Origin: RYN-133 sp036497285
GTDB taxonomy: Bacteria; Actinomycetota; Actinomycetes; Mycobacteriales; Jatrophihabitantaceae
DNA length: 64,000 nt
Direction: 5' to 3'
NCBI GenBank assembly: GCA_036497285.1
Contig: DASXJR010000076.1
Span: 16,179-80,178, forward strand
Position numbers and translations under genes: made by a program. Of the stretch, positions 58,732 through 64,000 are shown piece by piece (position 1 is the first letter of the stretch; each line of letters starts with the position of its first letter). The notes beneath the pieces were generated by a model. That model was given only the letters and a program-made list of their open reading frames with translations. It did not search any database and had not been told where the DNA came from.

Positions 58732-60050
58732 TGTTCGATCGGGCCGAGCACCGACAGCGGGTCGGCGATCTGCTTGGCGTCGCCGACGACGACGGAGCTG
58801 AACCGGCTCGGCGCCAGGAACTCGTGCGCCGCCTCGGCCACGTCGTCGATCGTGACGCGGGCGAGCCGCGCGGGGTGTTCACGGATCCAGTCGAGCCCGA
58901 GATCGAACGCGGCCAGCGCGGCGATGGTGGAAGCCAGGCCGGCATTCGTCGATGTGGAGAGCGCCAGGCTCCCGATCGCGTACTGGCGTACCGATTCCAG
59001 TTCGGTCGGTGTGACCGGCAGGGACGCGATCCGGCCGAGCTCGTAGAACGTTTCGAGCATCGCCGGCCCGGTGACCTCGGTAGCCACCTCGACGTCGAGC
59101 ATCAACGTTGACCCGAGCACGTGGTGGTCGATACGGCTGTGCGGTCCGTAGGTGTAGCCCTTGTCCTCACGGATGTTCTCCGTCCAGCGCGAGGAGAAGT
59201 ACCCACCGAAGACGAGGTTCGCCAGCTGCAACGCGGGGTAACGCGGGTCGGTGCGTGTCACTGCATCGGTGCCCATGCGCACCGACGACTGCACGGAGTC
59301 CGGACGGTCGACGACGAGCAGCGGCAACGGCTGCGGGACCGGCAGCTTCGGGATCCGCGGCTTCGCGGCGTCGCCCGTCCAGGCGGCGAGGGCCTGCTCG
59401 GTCTGATCCACGACGCGGGCCGGCGAGATGTCACCGACGATGACGAGCACGGCGCCGTCGGGACGGACCCGGTCGCGGTGGACCGTGCGCACCTGCGCGG
59501 GCGTGGTCGCGGCCACCGCGTCCGCCTGCGGCAGGTCGTGTGCGTACGGGTGTGCGCCCCACATCCGCTCGGCCAGCGCCTCCGAGGCGATCGTGCCGGA
59601 CCGGGACCGCGCGATGGTCAGCCGCTCCACCTCACGGTCACGCTCGGTGGCGAACTCGTCCGCGGCGTAGCCGGCCTCGGTGAGAACGACGGCGAGCAGG
59701 TCGAGCAGCCCGCGCAGCCGGTTGGCCAAGACGTTGCCGGTGATCGCGAGCCGGTCGGCATCGACGCTGACGGACAAGTCGGCGCCGAACGCCTGGATCG
59801 CCGCGGCGAGCCCGGCCCGGTCGTACGACCCGGCGCCGGTGAGCAGCACGCTGGACAGCAGCGCGGCCTTCGCCGGGAACGTCGCGGCGGCGCTCTGGAA
59901 CGGGATCCGCAGGCGCAGCTCCGCGATCGGCACGCCCGGTTTGCGGATCGCGATCACCTTCAGGCCGGTGCCGACCGTACGTTCGGCGGTGCCGAGCTTG
60001 CGGGCGCGGCGGGGCGCGGTCAGGGCAGGGACGGTCGTCGGCGCGCTCAT
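58728..60050 (-). CDS. M16 family peptidase-like subunit without zinc motif
   Basis: The 440-residue protein has the M16 fold, including the C-terminal ENIREDKGYTYGPHSRI region with the conserved Arg and Tyr that position substrate, but the HxxEH zinc site is missing from its N-terminal position. It therefore resembles the non-catalytic partner in two-subunit M16 enzymes. It overlaps its active partner by four bases, and nudC follows. The pair probably forms a cytoplasmic heterodimeric peptidase. Confidence 0.9.
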   Translation of the reverse strand: MSAPTTVPALTAPRRARKLGTAERTVGTGLKVIAIRKPGVPIAELRLRIPFQSAAATFPAKAALLSSVLLTGAGSYDRAGLAAAIQAFGADLSVSVDADRLAITGNVLANRLRGLLDLLAVVLTEAGYAADEFATERDREVERLTIARSRSGTIASEALAERMWGAHPYAHDLPQADAVAATTPAQVRTVHRDRVRPDGAVLVIVGDISPARVVDQTEQALAAWTGDAAKPRIPKLPVPQPLPLLVVDRPDSVQSSVRMGTDAVTRTDPRYPALQLANLVFGGYFSSRWTENIREDKGYTYGPHSRIDHHVLGSTLMLDVEVATEVTGPAMLETFYELGRIASLPVTPTELESVRQYAIGSLALSTSTNAGLASTIAALAAFDLGLDWIREHPARLARVTIDDVAEAAHEFLAPSRFSSVVVGDAKQIADPLSVLGPIEQ

Positions 60051-61354
60051 CGGTTTCCTCCCGCGACCAGTTCGAGAACGGCTCTGCGATCAGGTCGGAG
60101 CAAGGCAGCCGCCGCAGGGATGGCGTCTTCGCTGACCTCGGTGAGCAGTCCGGGCAGCTCGGCGATCATCTCCGCCCGTCCGTGGACGAGTTCGAACTTG
60201 GCGAACTCCAGGGTGCGCGAGATGACCGGGTCGAGTTCCCGCAGCAGCACGCTCAGCAGTCGGGTGCGCACCCGCTCGAGCTCACCGCGCTCGAGGCCGT
60301 CCTGGGCGATGCGGTCGATCTCGTCGTCGGTCGCGCGCAGCACCGCGTCGAGCGAGCCCGCGTCCGGATAGTGCGCGGTGATCGTCATCGCCGACGGGTC
60401 ACGCTCGTCGAAGGGGTCGCCGAACTCGCCGCAGTACGCCGAGATGTCGGTGACGAGGTGATCGCGTTGCACCAGACGCCGCTGCAGCCGCGACGCGTCG
60501 CCGTCGGTCAGCACCTCCGCGAGCAGGACGTGGGCGAGCAGCCCGTCGAGGTCGTTGACGGGGTCCGGCACCCGGTAGCCGAGCGCTACAGCGGGGATCG
60601 GCGCGTGCGGGTCTTCGTGGTCGGCACGGCGCTCTGAGGTGAGCGGCGGCTCGCCGAAGTCGGGTCGTTCAGGCTTGGGGCGGTTGGCGATGGCGGCGAA
60701 GTGCCGCTCGATCAAGGCGATCGTCTCGTCCACGTCGAGGTCGCCACCGACGCTGAGCACGGCGTTGGCCGGCGCGTAGTACCTGGCGAAGAAGTCAGCG
60801 GCGTCCTCGACGGTCGCGCTCTCGAGGTCCTCGAAACCGCCGTAGCCGTTGTGCGAGTTCGCGAAGGAGTCGAACAGCACCGGCGGCAGATAGATCCACG
60901 GGAACCCGCCGTAGGGCCGGTTCATCACGTTCACGCGGATCTCGTTCTTGACCACGTCGAGTTGGTTGGCGAGGTTCTCGGCGGTGATCCGCGGCGAGCG
61001 CATCCGGTCCGCCTCGAGGAACAGCCCGCGTTCGAGCGCGTTGGACGGCAGCGACTCGAAGTAGTTCGTGTAGTCGACGTGCGTGCTGCCGTTGAACGTC
61101 CCACCCGAAGACTGCACATAACGGAAGTGTTCGAGCTTCTCGAGATGCGCCGACCCTTGGAACATCAGGTGCTCGAAGAGATGCGCGAACCCCGTCCGTC
61201 CCTCCGGTTCGGAGCGCATGCCGACGTCGTAGAGCACCGCCACCCCTATGACCGGAGCGGTGCGATCCGGTGCGAGCACGACACGCAGGCCGTTGTCGAG
61301 GGTGTGATGGACGATCTCGAAGGACGGCGCTGGGATCTTCGGCACGAAGCTCAC
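60047..61354 (-). CDS. M16 family zinc peptidase (catalytic subunit)
   Basis: The 435-residue protein has the inverted zinc motif His58-Leu-Phe-Glu61-His62 in GFAHLFEHLMFQG and the downstream metal-ligand glutamate in VVKNEIRVN. Family residues SGGTFNGSTHVDYTNYFE and YYAPANAVLSVGGD are also present. It should degrade peptides as a heterodimer with the adjacent non-catalytic subunit. The GTG at 61354 is one base after the upstream stop; an in-frame GTG at 61345 is possible. Confidence 0.91.
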   Translation of the reverse strand: MSFVPKIPAPSFEIVHHTLDNGLRVVLAPDRTAPVIGVAVLYDVGMRSEPEGRTGFAHLFEHLMFQGSAHLEKLEHFRYVQSSGGTFNGSTHVDYTNYFESLPSNALERGLFLEADRMRSPRITAENLANQLDVVKNEIRVNVMNRPYGGFPWIYLPPVLFDSFANSHNGYGGFEDLESATVEDAADFFARYYAPANAVLSVGGDLDVDETIALIERHFAAIANRPKPERPDFGEPPLTSERRADHEDPHAPIPAVALGYRVPDPVNDLDGLLAHVLLAEVLTDGDASRLQRRLVQRDHLVTDISAYCGEFGDPFDERDPSAMTITAHYPDAGSLDAVLRATDDEIDRIAQDGLERGELERVRTRLLSVLLRELDPVISRTLEFAKFELVHGRAEMIAELPGLLTEVSEDAIPAAAALLRPDRRAVLELVAGGNR

Positions 61355-61355
61355 C

Positions 61356-62600
61356 CTAACCAGCCGCTGGTGACCCCTGGTCGCCGAAGTCACGCGCACC
61401 GATGATTTCGCGGGCCACGGCTGCGATCCACGGCGCGAGTTGGCCGTCGATCCGCGCCGACTCGGCGGCGGTCAGCCGCACCCGTGCCGGCGTGGTGGGC
61501 CAGGCGAGCACCATCCGGCCGCGCCGTCCGGCGGGTGGGTGGTCGTCCCACAGGCCGGCGTGCCGGGCGTCATGGCGGCGCAGCAACGTGAGGTCCTCCG
61601 CCCGTCCGTCGACGTAGGCGGCGACCGCCTCGGGCCAGCGTTCGATCGCACGACGGGTCGCGACGTGGTGGATGAGCCGGTCGATGTCGGCGGACAGGAG
61701 GTACCGGTCCAGCAGGGCCAGGGTGGCGTCGCGGCCGGCGACCGACGCCGTGCGGCTGTCGGCGAAGTACGCCGCGCGCCGGTGCGCGCGCTGGCCGGCC
61801 CGGTGCGCAAGTGTGTGCACGGTCAGCGCGACGCGGGCGAACGGCCGCAGCAGCAGACGTCCGATGATGACCAGATACGGCACGCCGCGGCGATGCGAGC
61901 GCAGGATCGAGGGCGTGGTGCGCTCGGCCTGGGTGGCCACGACCAGCGCGTCGGCGGCGCGCAGCACAGGACGTGCCCACGGGCCGCGGTAGGGATCGCC
62001 GCTGCCAAGCTGCGACAACTCGTGGGCCAGCGCGGCGACGCGCGCGCCGGGTGTGAGCGTGGTCCAGAGCCGACCGCCGAGTTCGAGGACGGCGCGCCGG
62101 CGGAGCCCACGGGTGTCGAGCGTGATTCGCGCGCCGAGGTCGAGCACGACATCCTCGGGGACGGGGACGTCGAGCGCCGCGGCAACCGTGTCGAGCAGCT
62201 CGAACAGCGCGGGCGCGTCGGTGCGATCCAGGCGGCGGCGCTTGCGCGGTCGCAGCCCGAACCGGGGTCGCAGCAGTACCGCCACGACGATCAGCAGCAC
62301 GCCGAGGTTGACCAGCCAGAACGACGGCGCCGCCACCAGCAACCACACGCCGGCGACCGCCATCGCGACCACGAGCAGCCAGTACAACGCGACGACGGCG
62401 ACGAAACCCGGCGCGGCTGTCGGCGTCGTCGGGCGGGCTCGGGACAGCTCTTCGTACAGCTCACCGTCGATCCGGTCGGCGACGACGTGCCCGCGGCGTT
62501 CGAGGCCACGCGACCCGCGGGCGGGACGGACGAGCGGATCCCACGCCGCCAGGTTCCAGTCGCATGCCGGGCACCACGGCAGGCCCTCATCGAGCCGCAC
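61356..62600 (-). CDS. M48-like membrane protein with degenerate HExxH and N-terminal zinc ribbon
   Basis: The protein has a CPAC pair near its start, two central helices (about 67-108) and an M48-like core. At the peptidase position it reads ALAHELSQLGSGD, that is H-E-L-S-Q in place of HExxH, so the second histidine is lost and it is probably not an active protease. In the same frame a further CPQC pair lies upstream at about 62610-62621, completing a four-cysteine zinc ribbon. Only non-standard CTG codons (62645) could start there. I give the first GTG (62600) as the safe start. It lies between M20 and M16 genes on one strand. Confidence 0.75.
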   Translation of the reverse strand: MRLDEGLPWCPACDWNLAAWDPLVRPARGSRGLERRGHVVADRIDGELYEELSRARPTTPTAAPGFVAVVALYWLLVVAMAVAGVWLLVAAPSFWLVNLGVLLIVVAVLLRPRFGLRPRKRRRLDRTDAPALFELLDTVAAALDVPVPEDVVLDLGARITLDTRGLRRRAVLELGGRLWTTLTPGARVAALAHELSQLGSGDPYRGPWARPVLRAADALVVATQAERTTPSILRSHRRGVPYLVIIGRLLLRPFARVALTVHTLAHRAGQRAHRRAAYFADSRTASVAGRDATLALLDRYLLSADIDRLIHHVATRRAIERWPEAVAAYVDGRAEDLTLLRRHDARHAGLWDDHPPAGRRGRMVLAWPTTPARVRLTAAESARIDGQLAPWIAAVAREIIGARDFGDQGSPAAG

Positions 62601-62641
62601 GAGGGCCGTTCCGCATTGCGGGCACGGCGCCTCCTGGCGAG

Positions 62642-64000
62642 TCAGCGCGATCGCAACCGCTCCCGTCCGAGTTCGGCGAACTTCGCCCAGAGCAGACCGG
62701 CGGCCTCCGCGCCCTTGAACAGCATCGACACGGTGACCTTCTCGTTCGGTGCGTGGATCTGGTCGTCGGGCAGACCGACGCCGAGGAACACCATCGGCGC
62801 CCCGATCTTCTGCTGCAGCGCGGCCTCAGGCCCGCTGCCGCCTTCCCGGGTCGGCAGCACCTGCAGCCCGTCGAACGCCTCGCTGATCGCCTCGGTGAGC
62901 GCGACGTAGGCGGGCGTGCCGAGCGGCACGAGGCACGGGGCCACGCCGTCGCCCTCCCACGCCATGTCGGCCTCGATCCCGTTCAGGGTGTTGGCACGGA
63001 TGAACTCGTTCACCCCGGCGATGATCTTGCGCGGCTCCTGGTTCGCGACCAGCCGGAAGGACAGCTTCACGAACGCGTCACTCGGCACGATCGTCTTGCC
63101 GCCGTCGCCCTGGTAACCGCCGCCGATGCCGTTGACCTCGGCGGTGGGACGGGCGCCGATCCGCTCGAGCGTCGAGAAGCCGTCCTCGCCGTGCAGGGCG
63201 CGCGACTTGGCGAAGTTCAGGAACGCCGCGTCGTCGACCGGAACTTTGGCGAACAGCGCGCGCTCCTCGTCGGTCAGTGCGACGACGTCGTCGTAGAAGC
63301 CTGGCACCTGCACGCGGCCGTCCTCGTCGTGCAGGGCGGCCACGAGCCGCGCGATGGCCGTTGCCGGGTTGGGGATTGCGCCGCCGAACACGCCCGAGTG
63401 CAGGTCGAGGTCCGGGCCGTGGAAGCGCACATCGCAGCTGACCAGCCCACGCATGCCGGTCACCGTGCTCGGGACGTCGGACGCGAGCATGCCCGTGTCG
63501 GTGATGACCACGACGTCCGCGTCGAGGCGGTCGCGCCGCTCGTCCAGCAGGTTCTCGAAGTTCGGCGAACCCGACTCCTCCTCACCCTCGATCAGCAGCT
63601 TCAGCGTGACCGCCGGCGTGCTGCGTCCGGTCGCTGCGAGGTGCGCGCGCAGGCCGAGCAGGTGGAACAGCAGCTGGCCCTTGTCGTCGGACGCGCCCCG
63701 CGCACGCAGCAGGTCGCCGTCGATCGTCGGTTCGAAGGGGGCGTGCTGCCAGAGCTCGATCGGATCGATCGGCTGCACGTCGTGATGGCCGTACACGAGC
63801 ACGACCGGCGCGTCGTCATCGGCGCTCGGCCATTCGGCGTACACGCTCGGCAGCCCTGCCGTCGGCCAGATCTCGACCGTCGGGAACCCGGTGCGGCGGG
63901 CGGCCTCGGCGAACCACTCGGCGCTCGCCGCGACGTCGGCGTGCCGCTCGGGCTGGGCGCTGATCCCAGGGATGCGTAGCCACTGATCGAGGTCGGCGAG
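62642..64000 (-). CDS. M20 family metallopeptidase (5-prime part missing)
   Basis: The gene runs off the right edge; 452 residues are visible. The M20 motifs are all present: GHHDVQP, GASDDKGQLLFHLL with the bridging aspartate, and EGEEESGSPNF with the catalytic glutamate. Further features are the VITDTGMLASDVPS loop and FHGPDLDLHSGVFGGAIPNPA, typical of CNDP/DapE-like dipeptidases. It should cleave small peptides or N-acyl amino acids. It precedes the M48-like, M16 and nudC genes on the same strand, and may head that operon. Confidence 0.9.
   Translation of the reverse strand, partial: LADLDQWLRIPGISAQPERHADVAASAEWFAEAARRTGFPTVEIWPTAGLPSVYAEWPSADDDAPVVLVYGHHDVQPIDPIELWQHAPFEPTIDGDLLRARGASDDKGQLLFHLLGLRAHLAATGRSTPAVTLKLLIEGEEESGSPNFENLLDERRDRLDADVVVITDTGMLASDVPSTVTGMRGLVSCDVRFHGPDLDLHSGVFGGAIPNPATAIARLVAALHDEDGRVQVPGFYDDVVALTDEERALFAKVPVDDAAFLNFAKSRALHGEDGFSTLERIGARPTAEVNGIGGGYQGDGGKTIVPSDAFVKLSFRLVANQEPRKIIAGVNEFIRANTLNGIEADMAWEGDGVAPCLVPLGTPAYVALTEAISEAFDGLQVLPTREGGSGPEAALQQKIGAPMVFLGVGLPDDQIHAPNEKVTVSMLFKGAEAAGLLWAKFAELGRERLRSR

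Noticed and set aside
1..64000. CRISPR array, prophage or insertion sequence
   Set aside because: No direct repeat with regular spacers, no transposase or integrase, and no run of phage genes was seen. The only repeats are the three palindromic elements.

Overview
The window is a gene-dense, high-GC (roughly 70 percent), GTG-rich chromosomal segment of an actinobacterium. The taxon markers agree: an Lsr2 nucleoid protein, a WhiB7 with a C-terminal AT-hook, a SigR/RsrA thiol-oxidative stress pair, a mycoredoxin, UPF0182, PPA1309 and DUF2342 family proteins, and an initiator tRNA with the actinobacterial C1/U72 end. The block from about 37.4 to 58.7 kb keeps the gene content of the M. tuberculosis Rv3193c-Rv3199c region (UPF0182, PDZ protease, DUF2342, AarF-like kinase, WhiB7, UvrD2, mycoredoxin, NudC), with extra genes inserted. 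I see no phage, IS element, CRISPR array or rRNA. The genus cannot be fixed from sequence alone.

Layout. 0-5.2 kb: DUF3311 plus a sodium:solute symporter, then a phospholipase D-like gene co-transcribed with a two-component system. 5.3-12 kb: a D,D-carboxypeptidase, the sigR-rsrA stress operon, a YbaK deacylase, a KhtU/KhtT-type K+/H+ antiporter with its regulatory subunit, an acyl-CoA synthetase and an alpha/beta hydrolase. 12-19.2 kb: a glycan locus with a 1419-residue secreted GH92 alpha-mannosidase, a ROK kinase fused to a DUF6308 module and a LacI-type repressor, with the same 14-bp operator in front of the first two. 19.2-22.6 kb: SRAP protein, aroA, rsgA, EthD protein. 22.7-27.1 kb: MoxR ATPase, VWA protein and XdhC-like genes beside an NDMA-type alcohol dehydrogenase, then a possible MOSC remnant. 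27.2-32.8 kb: aminotransferase, hisN, a QueA-like enzyme, an SDR/SoxR pair, a second YbaK protein and a CoA-binding protein. 32.8-36.6 kb: a molybdate operon (molbindin, modA, modB, modC) ending in a MoaD-FMN reductase fusion. 36.7-48.5 kb: lsr2, tRNA-fMet and the conserved actinobacterial block, ending in whiB7 with a long leader. 48.6-64 kb: a drug-efflux MFS protein, uvrD2, mycoredoxin, a MarR/ABC-exporter pair, a MazF-like toxin, nudC, an M16 protease pair, a degenerate M48 protein and an M20 peptidase cut by the window end.

The most striking structure is not a gene. Three intergenic loci (6202-6270, 9659-9730, 31712-31780) carry 69-72 bp elements, each made of four 12-15 bp units arranged as two forward then two inverted copies. 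Two of them share one unit sequence; the third uses a different unit that still contains AGTGG.

Regulation is unusually readable here. SigR-type promoters (GGAAT, 18 bases, GTT) precede both sigR and the mycoredoxin gene. WhiB7 has a leader of about 430 nt with a 71-codon ORF, a hairpin that spans that ORF's stop codon, and a Rho-independent terminator. Palindromic operators lie next to the LacI, MarR and SoxR regulators.
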